Shown piece after piece: positions 1 to 7,324 of a stretch of 34,388 nucleotides of DNA. The notes under the pieces were generated by a model. That model saw only the letters and a list, made by a program, of their open reading frames with translations. It made no database searches and was not told the origin of the DNA. This DNA is from Akkermansia sp. (GTDB lineage: Bacteria > Verrucomicrobiota > Verrucomicrobiia > Verrucomicrobiales > Akkermansiaceae), in NCBI GenBank assembly GCA_017546445.1, contig JAFYWX010000013.1, positions 1-34,388 on the forward strand. The letters run 5' to 3'. A program made the translations under genes and the position numbers. Each line of letters starts with the position of its first letter. The first letter of the stretch is position 1.

Positions 1-31
1 AGAACAGTCGCATCATGTTAAGCCACCGCTC

Positions 32-160
32 TGTCACCCGCTCCGCGGGCTCTGAAACTTTTTTTAGCCTAGCCGGGGCTGCGAGCGCTGACGCGCTCTT
101 ACCCCGGCCTTCTATCTTTCACCCACTTCGTGGGCTCAAAATTCCGCAGGCTTCGCCTGC
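32..160. repeat. cluster of palindromes, intergenic
   Basis: Four palindromes lie close together: CCCGC/GCGGG (37-49), GCCGGGG/CCCCGGC (72-108) enclosing GAGCGC/GCGCTC (83-98), CCCAC/GTGGG (122-134) and GCAGGC/GCCTGC (146-160). The short ones have a 3-nt loop (TCC or TTC) and are followed by CTC or TC, so they look like members of one small family of hairpin repeats. No ORF with coding character covers 1-340. The cluster directly abuts the dispersed repeat at 164-258. Confidence 0.5.
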
Positions 161-163
161 TCC

Positions 164-258
164 ACAAATCGCCATCTTTAGCGGATAAAGAGGGGGGGCT
201 GGCTTCAGAACGGTGTTGATAATACAGTTAGTCGTGAAATCTTTGGGACACATGTGAT
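164..258. repeat. dispersed intergenic repeat, copy 1
   Basis: This ~95-bp block matches 18525-18617 at most positions. Shared stretches include ACAAATCGCCATCTTT, AACGGTGTTGATAAT and TGAAATCTTTGGGACACATG. Both copies lie between genes, next to palindrome clusters, and both end in GGGACACATGTGAT just before the promoter of a downstream operon. In copy 2 the same end has an inverted partner ~230 bp away, so this is probably the right end of a small non-coding mobile element. No left partner is visible in 1-160; it may lie outside the window. Confidence 0.6.
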
Positions 259-284
259 TACTGCATAGCTGCTGCCGTTGCGCC

Positions 285-313
285 TTGACTCGGTCTATGC
301 GTTTGGATATACT
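285..313 (+). promoter_or_regulatory. sigma-70-type promoter of the DUF2157 operon
   Basis: TTGACT (285-290), a 17-bp spacer and TATACT (308-313) form a near-consensus promoter. Transcription should start near 320, giving a leader of about 20 nt before the ATG at 341. Confidence 0.75.
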
Positions 314-340
314 ATCTATAGTTTCTGGATTTAACTAGTT

Positions 341-1465
341 ATGAAGCGCAAGGAGATAGAGCAGATGCAGGCAGCGGGGCTCATTTCTGCCGAACAGGCG
401 GAGGCCATTGCTGCGTATTATCATCTGAATGGCGGTAGGAGGTGGAACTGGCTGGTGATGAGCATGTGCTCCCTGGCCGGGGCTTTGATTCTGGGCGGTA
501 TCATCATGCTGATATCCGCTAACTGGGAGAGCATTCCCGATGTGGTGAAGATGGGTACTGCCATGGCGCTGCTGCTGGGATTCTGGCTGGCCTGGGCGCG
601 CACGCGGGAGACTAAGCCGCTCATGGCAGAGGCCTTCGGCCTGGTGGGTGGCGGCATGTGGCTGGGCTGCATTGCGCTGTACGGGCAGATTTTTCAGCTG
701 CAGAATCCTCTGGCAGAGGGTTGCATGCTCTTCCTGCTGGGTGTGTGTGCCATTCCGTTTCTGGTGCAGCAGCGGATGCTGGTGGTCGGAGTTGCTGCGG
801 CCAGTGCGGTGCTGCTGGGGGCGCTGATGGATAACAACGAGTCCTGGCTGAGTCTGCGCCCGTGGTTGGTAAATGATGAGACACAGATGGGCGCCTGGAT
901 GCTGTTCTGCCTGTTCTGGTGGCTGCTGGGTGAGCACTGGCTCGGGAGCAAGGGCTTCTGCCGCAGCTATGCCTGGATGGGCGTGGTGGCGATGGTGCAT
1001 TTCCTCCTCATGGTTCAGATTCCCTTGCTGTATCAGGCGTTTCGTGCCAGCCAGTCCGTGCCCCTGGTGGTGGTGCTGCTGGCTGCGCCGCTGATGCTGC
1101 TGTGGAAACCGCGGGCTATTGCCTGGAAGCACTGGGGGTTAATGATTGTTCTGCTGTCGCTGCCCTATCCCATCGGGCTCATGCTGAAGGATGTCGCAGG
1201 TGGCGAGTTCATGGGCGTGATGTGCGGATTCGGCATGGGTGGCGGGCTGATGTATCTGGGCTATCAGGTGAAGCGTATATCCTGGCTGAACTACGGCTCG
1301 CTCATGGTGCTTCTGGCCGGTATTGCGCTCATTGCCAATGTGCTGGAATCTCTGACTGAATCGGGACTGGTGTTGATAGTGGCCGGCTTGCTGATGCTGG
1401 GGCTGGTATGGCTGTTGGAAAAACAGCGACGTGTGCTGGTGAAATCCATCAAGGAACAGGCCTAA
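341..1465 (+). CDS. DUF2157 multi-pass membrane protein
   Basis: This 374-residue inner-membrane protein is recognised as DUF2157. A short soluble N-terminal helix (1-35) is followed by about ten hydrophobic segments. The first segment ends in SANWESIPD (59-67), the hallmark of the family, and GQIFQL follows at about 115-120. The molecular function of DUF2157 is not known. It is very often encoded beside a GDYXXLXY protein, as it is here, 21 nt downstream. The ATG at 341 was chosen because a near-consensus promoter lies 28 bp upstream; there is no clear Shine-Dalgarno sequence. The last ~15 residues are basic and probably cytoplasmic. Confidence 0.85.
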   Translation: MKRKEIEQMQAAGLISAEQAEAIAAYYHLNGGRRWNWLVMSMCSLAGALILGGIIMLISANWESIPDVVKMGTAMALLLGFWLAWARTRETKPLMAEAFGLVGGGMWLGCIALYGQIFQLQNPLAEGCMLFLLGVCAIPFLVQQRMLVVGVAAASAVLLGALMDNNESWLSLRPWLVNDETQMGAWMLFCLFWWLLGEHWLGSKGFCRSYAWMGVVAMVHFLLMVQIPLLYQAFRASQSVPLVVVLLAAPLMLLWKPRAIAWKHWGLMIVLLSLPYPIGLMLKDVAGGEFMGVMCGFGMGGGLMYLGYQVKRISWLNYGSLMVLLAGIALIANVLESLTESGLVLIVAGLLMLGLVWLLEKQRRVLVKSIKEQA

Positions 1466-1486
1466 CCTTTAATTTCTAAGTAGAAG

Positions 1487-2335
1487 ATGAAACGAGTTTA
1501 TCTGTTGTTTGCTGTGGTGGCGGTGCAGTTGCTGTGGCTGGTGTGGAATTATGTGGACCGTACCCTCGAGCTGGAGCATGCCCCGGTGTTGCGTATCGAG
1601 TGCCAGCAGCGCGACCCTCGCGATTTGTTCCGGGGCGAATATGTGGCGTTGAATGCAGGTCAGTCTGTATCCCTGGCGCAGGCGGGAAAATCCATCTGCT
1701 GGGATGCCGGATTCTGCGATTCAGTCAATAAGGATTGGGACTGGGTGGATGACAAGCGAGTTGAGCGGATGGCTACGAATCCGCTGCATCCCCGGGCACC
1801 GCAGATGGAGGATTCTCTGACTCTGGTGAGACATGGTCTCCCTCAGCGTGTGGCGGTGTTCTGGCGCGTGGGGGAGGATGGCCTGTCCCGCGTGGTGAGG
1901 TTTGAGAAAGCGGGTGCGCCCTCAGATGCCGCAGAGGCGGGGGAAATCCGCTGCCTGATGTGGATGGAAGTCATCAGTCGTCTCACGCAGAAGGAAAGCG
2001 GCGAATCGGAGGCCTATGTTTCGATAGAGCTGGAATTCGGCAGGCGGAATCGCCTGCGTTATTACGTGGAGGAGAATACGGGGGATATGTATAATATCTG
2101 GGTGAATCAGCTGAATAAAAAATGGTCCGATTTCCCCGCAGACCGTCTGCGTTATACGGTGGATCTGGCTATCCGCGAGAGCGCCACCGCGGTGCCCCGC
2201 ATGCTGTATCTGAACGACGTGCCGTATCCCGAGGCTGTGAATCAGATTCGCGAGGGGACGTTTGTCTGGCTTTCCGACCCGGTGGAGGGGGCTGGGGTTC
2301 GTGGCCGCAACAGGGGGATTTTCCGAGTTAAATGA
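1487..2335 (+). CDS. GDYXXLXY domain protein
   Basis: This 282-residue protein has one N-terminal membrane segment (about 3-22) and an extracytoplasmic remainder. The sequence PRDLFRGEYVALN (44-56) is the family's name-giving motif, with Glu in place of Asp. A later block around YVSIELEFGRRNRLRYYVEE resembles the second conserved strand pair of the family. Its function is unknown. Pairing with DUF2157 (21-nt gap, same strand) suggests the two work together in the envelope. Its stop codon TGA lies inside the first ATGAA linker of the hairpin array that follows, so the array begins at the very end of this gene. Confidence 0.8.
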   Translation: MKRVYLLFAVVAVQLLWLVWNYVDRTLELEHAPVLRIECQQRDPRDLFRGEYVALNAGQSVSLAQAGKSICWDAGFCDSVNKDWDWVDDKRVERMATNPLHPRAPQMEDSLTLVRHGLPQRVAVFWRVGEDGLSRVVRFEKAGAPSDAAEAGEIRCLMWMEVISRLTQKESGESEAYVSIELEFGRRNRLRYYVEENTGDMYNIWVNQLNKKWSDFPADRLRYTVDLAIRESATAVPRMLYLNDVPYPEAVNQIREGTFVWLSDPVEGAGVRGRNRGIFRVK

Positions 2336-2503
2336 AGTACCGCTGCTTATGCAGCGGTAACGAGTCGCTTCGCTCAATGAATGACACTGGCTGCGCCAGT
2401 GCATGAAATCCGCCCTGTAGGGCGTATGAATTACCGCCTGCGGCGGTACGAAAGCGTGGCTTTGCCACGCATGAATGTTGAGGGCTGGCACAGCCCTCAA
2501 CAT
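2332..2503. repeat. tandem array of seven hairpins with ATGAA-type linkers
   Basis: Seven inverted repeats follow one another: TACCGCTGC/GCAGCGGTA (2338-2359), GAGtCG/CGCTC (2362-2375), CACTGGC/GCCAGTG (2385-2401), CGCCC/GGGCG (2411-2424), TACCGCC/GGCGGTA (2432-2448), GCGTGGC/GCCACGC (2454-2470) and ATGTTGAGGGCTG/CAGCCCTCAACAT (2475-2503). The stems differ in sequence. The linkers are alike: ATGAA at 2332, 2377, 2403, 2426 and 2471, and ACGA(A/G) at 2360 and 2448. Unit length is usually 22-28 bp. The array fills the whole gap between two convergent genes. On the minus strand the linker reads TTCAT. Confidence 0.85.
2475..2503 (-). terminator. probable stem-loop terminator of the dinG operon
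   Basis: A 13-bp perfect stem with a GCA loop touches the last base of the dinG stop codon. It lacks a proper U-run on either side, so its role as an intrinsic terminator is uncertain. It is also the last unit of the hairpin array. Confidence 0.4.
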
Positions 2504-4497
2504 TACAGGAAATCCCTCGGCGCGGCGGCCGGCAGGGCATACATAAACCGAGCCCCATAGAACTTCTGCACCACGCGGGAGTCGAGGATGGTGACAAGAC
2601 CAGTATCAGTCTTGGAGCGGATGAGGCGGCCGATGCCCTGGCGGAATTTGAGCAGGGCTTCGGGTAGTGAGTAGTCGCGGAAGGCATTGCCGCCGCGGGC
2701 GGTGATATCCTCGAGTCGGGCTTCCACCAGCGGGTTGCCGGGGGATTCAAAGGGAATCTTGGTGACAATCACGTTGGAGAGCGCCTCGCCGGGCACATCC
2801 ACGCCGGTCCAGAAGCTGTCGGTGCCGAACAGCACGCTGCCGATATTTTCGCGGAAGCTGTGCACCATCTGGCTGCGGTTCATGTCATCGCCCTGCACCA
2901 GAAGGGGCCAGCCGCGCTCCTGGCAGAAGGGGCGGAGCCGCACCGCCATGGCTCGCATGAGGTTGTAGCTTGTGAACAGCACAAAGGCGCGCCCCTGCGA
3001 TTCATCCAGCGAGCGCATAATCCAGTCTGCCAGGGCAGGCTGGTATTCATCATCCTGGCTGGCGGGCGGGGGAGGGGGCATGCTGCGCGCCACCATGATG
3101 CGCATCTGCCTGGCAAAATCGAAAGGACTGCCAATCTGCAGCGGGCGGGCGCTTTCTGCCCCCACGCGACCGGCAAAATAGCCCATACCGTGGTTGCCGG
3201 TGGAGAGCGTGGCGCTGGTGCAGATGCAGCTGCGCCCGGCTTCGAAGAGCTTTTCTCGCAGCACCGGGGCCACATTGATGAGTGCGCCGCGCATGGTGGT
3301 GAACTGGCCGTCGATGCCGTTGCTCTCCACCCAGTACACCGTGGTATCGGCCTTGCTGAGTTTCACCATCTCGGTGGCGGCCTCATCATAGGCCAGAATG
3401 CGGGCGGCGGTGTCGAGCAGCTCGGCCTTGGCCAGGTCGTTGTCCTCAATCATGGCCGCCATGTCCTTGATTTCGGCAAAAAGCTGGCGCAGCACCGGGG
3501 AAAGCAGATTCTCCGTCCACTCCGGCTGGCGCAGTCGCACCGTGCCGTGGTGGGCCTCCAGCTGGCAGTCTGCTCGGGCTGCGGTGAAGAATTCACCCAC
3601 AGCAGCCTGGGCTTCCTCAATGAGTTGCAGCACTGTGGGCGAGGCATTGTGGCGCATGCTGCCCTTGTGTGTCACCGGGTTGTACAGGCGCAGCAGCTCG
3701 TATTTCATCTCTGCCTCGCTGAGCGAGAGCCCCAGCTGGTTGGCAGCCACGTTCTCAATCGTGTGCGCCTCATCCAGAATCACAAAGTCATTCGGGAAAA
3801 TGAAGCCGGGCGGCCCCTCGGGCTCCACCGCCATCATCTCATCAGCCAGGGAAAGCAGCCCGAAGAACAGCGTGTGATTCAGCACCACCACCTGCGCCTC
3901 CTGCACCCGGCGGCGGGCGGCCTGGTAGGGGCAGTCGTAGCCACAGTTGCGCGGGGTGCACACATGGTTCTCGCTGCACACCTGTGCCCACACCTTCGGG
4001 GAGATATTGAGCTCCGGCGGAAGCTCTGCCAGCGAGCCCTCGCCGCAATCTTTGGACCAGGCCAGCAAATCATATAGCTGCTTGGTCTCCGCCTGGTTGA
4101 AGAGGTCATTTGCCTGCTCCAGAGCGCGGCGCAGGCGGGTGCGGCAGAGATAATTGGCGCGGCCCTTGAGCAGAGCTGCTGAGAAGTGGCAGTTCAGCGC
4201 CTTGGACACCGTGGGAATATCCTTGTGGAAAAGCTGTTCCTGCAGGTTGATGGTATGCGTGGAAATGACCGCCTTGCGTCCGTGGTCCAGAGCAAAGCGG
4301 ATGGCAGGAATCAGGTAAGCCAGCGATTTGCCCACTCCCGTGCCGGCTTCGGCCAGCAGGGAGGTTTCCGTCTCCAGAGTCTCCGCCACGGCCACAGCCA
4401 TCTGCTGCTGCTCCGGGCGGTACTCAAACCCCCGGGCATGAGAAAGCAGCCCGGTTTCGGAAAAATCAATCTGAGTCTGTTCCGACAGCAAGCCCAT
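2503..4497 (-). CDS. dinG: DinG/XPD-type ATP-dependent DNA helicase
   Basis: This 664-residue superfamily 2 helicase is probably a 5'-to-3' DNA helicase of the DinG/Rad3 group, acting on repair or replication intermediates. Walker A AGTGVGKS is at 51-58 and the DEAH box at 242-245. Motif VI QGIGRLIR is at about 620-627. Between the nucleotide motifs, Cys118, Cys174, Cys180, Cys185 and Cys189 include the expected four ligands of the iron-sulfur cluster of this family. There is no N-terminal exonuclease domain, unlike Gram-positive DinG. It follows the secreted-protein gene after a 10-nt gap and is probably co-transcribed with it. The symbol marks the family and is not proof of orthology to the E. 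coli gene. Confidence 0.85.
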   Translation of the reverse strand: MGLLSEQTQIDFSETGLLSHARGFEYRPEQQQMAVAVAETLETETSLLAEAGTGVGKSLAYLIPAIRFALDHGRKAVISTHTINLQEQLFHKDIPTVSKALNCHFSAALLKGRANYLCRTRLRRALEQANDLFNQAETKQLYDLLAWSKDCGEGSLAELPPELNISPKVWAQVCSENHVCTPRNCGYDCPYQAARRRVQEAQVVVLNHTLFFGLLSLADEMMAVEPEGPPGFIFPNDFVILDEAHTIENVAANQLGLSLSEAEMKYELLRLYNPVTHKGSMRHNASPTVLQLIEEAQAAVGEFFTAARADCQLEAHHGTVRLRQPEWTENLLSPVLRQLFAEIKDMAAMIEDNDLAKAELLDTAARILAYDEAATEMVKLSKADTTVYWVESNGIDGQFTTMRGALINVAPVLREKLFEAGRSCICTSATLSTGNHGMGYFAGRVGAESARPLQIGSPFDFARQMRIMVARSMPPPPPASQDDEYQPALADWIMRSLDESQGRAFVLFTSYNLMRAMAVRLRPFCQERGWPLLVQGDDMNRSQMVHSFRENIGSVLFGTDSFWTGVDVPGEALSNVIVTKIPFESPGNPLVEARLEDITARGGNAFRDYSLPEALLKFRQGIGRLIRSKTDTGLVTILDSRVVQKFYGARFMYALPAAAPRDFL

Positions 4498-4507
4498 GCT
4501 TCACTTA

Positions 4508-5248
4508 TCAAGGCAGAATGCGGTCACCCGTGCCGGGCAGCTTCAGGTAGAGCGGCAGGTTCGGGAAAAAGGTGCGCAGGGTATTCACATCGGTGTTGCC
4601 GTCAATGAAATACCACTTGTTCAGCTCTGTGCCGCGGGGGTGGCTCTTGTCGGTAATCACCTCATCGCGCACGGCGTAGATATAGCTGCGGCGCTCCATG
4701 CGGGTGCGCTTGCCGTTGGCTGCCGGGGCGCTGATAACCAGAGTGGTGGGGAGAATCACCACGCGGCTGCGTTCCTGCGTGGTGCCGATTTGTTCTGCAC
4801 GCACGCGCCCGGCGGTATCCTTGCGAACCTGGGACACCGTGGCCATGGGCGGGGTCACCACATATTCTGCCGTGGCTTCGCCCACTGTGTAGCTCTCCAC
4901 CGTGAGGCCACTCTTCTTCATCTCCTCGCCCATGCGGGCATATTTGGCACGCAGGGCCTTATCATTGGCGGCCATGCGCGCCTTGGCCTGCACCACGGTC
5001 TCGCGCTCCAGCCCCTGCACGCGGCGGGCGCGGGCAATTTCAGCCTCGCGGGTGCGGGAAGTGAGCTGGTCGGCATAGGTGCGGCGCAGCGGGGGATACA
5101 TGGAATCCACCGCCCAGCGCATATCGCAGTTGCGCACGGCGGCGCCATACTGCTGGGCAGCCTCACGGGCGGAGGTCGCGGCATCGCTGGCAGCCTGGCA
5201 CACACTCATCACGGCTACCGCAGCGGCAAACAGAGAGAAATTCTTCAT
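4508..5248 (-). CDS. secreted protein of unknown function
   Basis: I do not recognise this 246-residue protein. It starts with a clear signal peptide (MKNFSLFAAAVAVMSVCQA, cleavage near 19). An Ala/Arg-rich helical stretch follows (about 60-115, probably coiled). A mainly beta C-terminal half contains RRSYIYAVRDEVITD and NKWYFIDGNTDVNTLRTFFPNLP; the latter resembles the end of small periplasmic proteins that handle a ligand or lipid, but no family can be named. A promoter -10 element ends 7 bp before the ATG, so the mRNA is probably leaderless. It is the first gene of an operon with the DinG-type helicase, an odd pairing of an exported protein with a DNA enzyme. Confidence 0.75.
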   Translation of the reverse strand: MKNFSLFAAAVAVMSVCQAASDAATSAREAAQQYGAAVRNCDMRWAVDSMYPPLRRTYADQLTSRTREAEIARARRVQGLERETVVQAKARMAANDKALRAKYARMGEEMKKSGLTVESYTVGEATAEYVVTPPMATVSQVRKDTAGRVRAEQIGTTQERSRVVILPTTLVISAPAANGKRTRMERRSYIYAVRDEVITDKSHPRGTELNKWYFIDGNTDVNTLRTFFPNLPLYLKLPGTGDRILP

Positions 5249-5255
5249 GCCCCCT

Positions 5256-5285
5256 ATGCTACCACAGCCCGCTGCTGTGGCGCAA
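5256..5285 (-). promoter_or_regulatory. promoter of the secreted protein-dinG operon
   Basis: Read on the minus strand: TTGCGC (5285-5280), an 18-bp spacer and TAGCAT (5261-5256). Only 7 bp separate the -10 box from the ATG at 5248, so transcription should start at or next to the A of the start codon. Confidence 0.5.
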
Positions 5286-5355
5286 GCAGGAATGGTGTAC
5301 TAAAATGGAATGATACGTTGTGATGCGAGTTTTTTTATACAGTATATATTAAGAC

Positions 5356-5384
5356 TTGACGGTCTTGAGAAAATCTTGTACTCT
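5356..5384 (+). promoter_or_regulatory. promoter of the DUF1810 gene
   Basis: TTGACG (5356-5361), a 17-bp spacer and TACTCT (5379-5384). It overlaps an in-frame TTG upstream of the gene, which argues against that TTG as a start and for the ATG at 5410. Confidence 0.65.
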
Positions 5385-5409
5385 GCAGCAGAATAACTTC
5401 AACCTGGAT

Positions 5410-5829
5410 ATGCATCGCTTCATTTCTGCTCAGGAACGTGGGTGTGGTTCTTATGAAAAGGCCTTGGAGGAAATCAAACGAGGCCGAAAAGAGTCTCATT
5501 GGATCTGGTATATATTTCCTCAGCTGGCAGGGCTGGGTATGAGTGAGATGAGCGAGTATTATGGAATAAAAGGATTTCATGAGGCGCAGACGTATCGCAA
5601 TCATCCTGTTCTAGGAGCTCGTTTAGAGGAAATTTCCCGAGCCCTGTTGTTGCATAAAGAGAAATCTGCCTGTCTGATTCTTGGAAAAGTAGATGCCATG
5701 AAGGTTTGCTCTTGCATGACTTTGTTTGATGCGGTGTCTCCCTGCGATGTTTTTGCCGAGGTGCTGGATTGTTTTTACGCAGGGCAGCGGTGTGAGTGGA
5801 CATTGAGAGCGTTGGCTCAGGAAAGGTAA
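5410..5829 (+). CDS. DUF1810 family protein
   Basis: This 139-residue cytosolic protein is recognised as DUF1810 (COG5579). Visible family features are RFISAQERG near the start, GRKESHWIWYIFPQLAGLG, HPVLGARLEEISRALL and SCMTLFDAVSP. Function is unknown; the label 'calpastatin' found on some relatives has no support here. The frame is open further upstream, but a promoter covers 5356-5384, so the ATG at 5410 (leader ~19 nt, no Shine-Dalgarno) is preferred. Relatives often begin with F-N-L just before the RF motif, and FNLD is encoded just upstream of this ATG, so a non-ATG start such as CTG at 5404 cannot be excluded. Confidence 0.8.
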   Translation: MHRFISAQERGCGSYEKALEEIKRGRKESHWIWYIFPQLAGLGMSEMSEYYGIKGFHEAQTYRNHPVLGARLEEISRALLLHKEKSACLILGKVDAMKVCSCMTLFDAVSPCDVFAEVLDCFYAGQRCEWTLRALAQER

Positions 5830-5851
5830 TTGATAATTTTTTTCAAAAGAC

Positions 5852-5879
5852 TTGACAGTAAGCCGGAGTGTGCTAAACT
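5852..5879 (+). promoter_or_regulatory. promoter of rtcB
   Basis: A consensus TTGACA (5852-5857), a 16-bp spacer and TAAACT (5874-5879). The predicted start near 5886 leaves a leader of about 148 nt before rtcB, the longest leader in the window that ends at an identified start codon. Confidence 0.75.
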
Positions 5880-5885
5880 TCGCGT

Positions 5886-6033
5886 GCACCAGTAGATATG
5901 GCTGCGTGCATTTTGTTTGTGAACTACCCCCTGCGGCAGGATTGATGCACCTTGCCCCATGAGAGTGTGTGATAGATGAAATTACCCTCTTCTGTCGTGA
6001 GACAGAAAATAGATATACCCTAATATAACTGTT
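5886..6033 (+). promoter_or_regulatory. long 5' leader of rtcB, possibly structured
   Basis: There is no gene here. A 7-bp hairpin TTCTGTC/GACAGAA (5990-6007, loop GTGA) lies 26 nt before the ATG. TGCACC occurs twice as a direct repeat (5885-5890 and 5946-5951). I recognise no riboswitch class. There is no Shine-Dalgarno before the rtcB ATG. Regulation through the leader is only suggested by its length. Confidence 0.3.
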
Positions 6034-7254
6034 ATGAAAAATCTGAAAATTTACACCGATGAGGTGGATGAGCTGGCCCAGAAACAGATTGCCAAGCTCC
6101 TGGAGCAGCCTGCCTTTGCGCAGGCTAAGGTGCGTATCATGCCCGATGTGCATGCGGGCAAGGGCTGCGTGATTGGCTTTACCGCTGACCTTGGCGATAA
6201 AGTCATTCCGAATATCGTGGGCGTGGATATCGGCTGCGGTATGCTTACGGTGAACCTCGGTAAGCAGAAACCTGATTTTGCGGCGCTGGATGATATCATG
6301 CACCGCTATGTTCCCAGCGGTATGGAGACGCACGCGGAGCCGGTGGAGGTATTTGAAGGCGTGGATGCTCTGCATTGCCTGCCGCAGCTGGAGCGTGTGA
6401 AGCGTCTGCTCTGCTCCCTGGGTACGCTGGGAGGTGGTAACCACTTTGTGGAGGTGGATGCCGATACGCAGGGAAACTACTACCTGGTTATCCACTCCGG
6501 CTCCCGAAACCTGGGTAAGCAGGTGTGCGATATTTACCAGAAGGAGGCGGTGAACCGCCATGCCGGCTGCGCCGACCGGGCGGAACGCGAGGCTGCTCTC
6601 ATTGCCGACCTGAAGGCTCAGGGCCGCCAGAAGGAAATAGCCGCGGCCATCATGGCTCAGCGGGCTGCGTGGAATGCGGCTCAGCCCGATATCCCCGCCG
6701 ACCTCTGCTATCTGGAAGGTGAGGCCCGCGAGCGTTACCTGCATGATATGCGTATCTGCCAGCAGTTTGCCCTGCGTAACCGCGAGGTGATGGCCGATAT
6801 CATTGTGCGCCGTCTCGGCCTGGAGGTGCAGGATATGTTCCACACCACGCATAACTATATTGACCACGATTCAAACATTGTGCGAAAAGGGGCCATCTCT
6901 GCCCGTGCGGGTGAGAAGCTGCTCATCCCCATCAACATGCGCGATGGTTGCATCTACGGCGTAGGCAAGGGAAATGACGACTGGAACCAGTCTGCACCGC
7001 ACGGTGCCGGGCGTCTCATGAGCCGTTCCCAGGCTTTCCGTCAGCTTTCGCTTTCTGATTTCGAAGCTCAGATGCAGGGCATTTACACCACCTCTGTGAC
7101 CGCCCGCACTCTGGATGAATCGCCCATGGCCTACAAGGGTATGGATGCCATCCTGAAACATATCGGCCCCACAGTCGATGTGGTGGATATTTTCAAGCCC
7201 CTGTATAACTTCAAGGCCGAGGAAGCTGAGCCGTCCTTTAAGCGAAAGAAATAG
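6034..7254 (+). CDS. rtcB: RNA-splicing ligase RtcB
   Basis: This 406-residue protein is a GTP- and Mn-dependent ligase that joins RNA 2',3'-cyclic phosphate (or 3'-phosphate) ends to 5'-hydroxyl ends, used in RNA repair. Metal and active-site motifs are all present: MPDVHAGKG (36-44), VDIGCGM (64-70, with Asp65 and Cys68), GTLGGGNHFVEV, HSGSRNLG and SAPHGAGR, in which His323 matches the histidine that becomes guanylylated. Length is close to E. coli RtcB (408). No RtcA cyclase, RtcR regulator or archease gene is nearby. It has its own strong promoter and long leader, and is closed by a terminator shared with the convergent hrpA operon. Confidence 0.93.
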   Translation: MKNLKIYTDEVDELAQKQIAKLLEQPAFAQAKVRIMPDVHAGKGCVIGFTADLGDKVIPNIVGVDIGCGMLTVNLGKQKPDFAALDDIMHRYVPSGMETHAEPVEVFEGVDALHCLPQLERVKRLLCSLGTLGGGNHFVEVDADTQGNYYLVIHSGSRNLGKQVCDIYQKEAVNRHAGCADRAEREAALIADLKAQGRQKEIAAAIMAQRAAWNAAQPDIPADLCYLEGEARERYLHDMRICQQFALRNREVMADIIVRRLGLEVQDMFHTTHNYIDHDSNIVRKGAISARAGEKLLIPINMRDGCIYGVGKGNDDWNQSAPHGAGRLMSRSQAFRQLSLSDFEAQMQGIYTTSVTARTLDESPMAYKGMDAILKHIGPTVDVVDIFKPLYNFKAEEAEPSFKRKK

Positions 7255-7269
7255 AGTGAATTAACTACA

Positions 7270-7310
7270 TTTGTGTAAAAAGCAAGATTCAATCTTGTTT
7301 TTTACACAAA
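7270..7310. terminator. bidirectional terminator between rtcB and hrpA
   Basis: A near-perfect inverted repeat has 20-nt arms (TTTGTGTAAAAAGCAAGATT and its partner) with a single G-T position and a one-base centre. The A/T-rich flanks supply a U-run in both directions. It lies between convergent stops at 7254 and 7325. Confidence 0.85.
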
Positions 7311-7324
7311 ATTATTTAATTGAT

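Noticed and set aside
2332..2503. CRISPR array
   Set aside because: Repeats would need to be identical and spacers variable with length around 30. Here the constant parts are only 5 nt and the variable parts are self-complementary; there are no cas genes.
2328..2768. Minus-strand ORF reading through the hairpin array
   Set aside because: It is open only because the array and the dinG 3' end lack stops in this frame. The stems are palindromes, so both strands look alike; RNA or DNA structure explains the region better.
2860..4077. 405-codon open frame opposite dinG, and similar long frames opposite hrpA (8522-9994) and the oxidoreductase (11294-12931)
   Set aside because: The opposite strands carry all catalytic motifs of well-known enzymes. 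The plus-strand products are His/Ala/Gly-rich without recognisable motifs, a known effect of GC-rich codon use.
5945..5962. Five-codon leader peptide in the rtcB leader
   Set aside because: There is no ribosome-binding site, no regulatory codon run and no attenuator-like alternative pairing; it is short enough to occur by chance.
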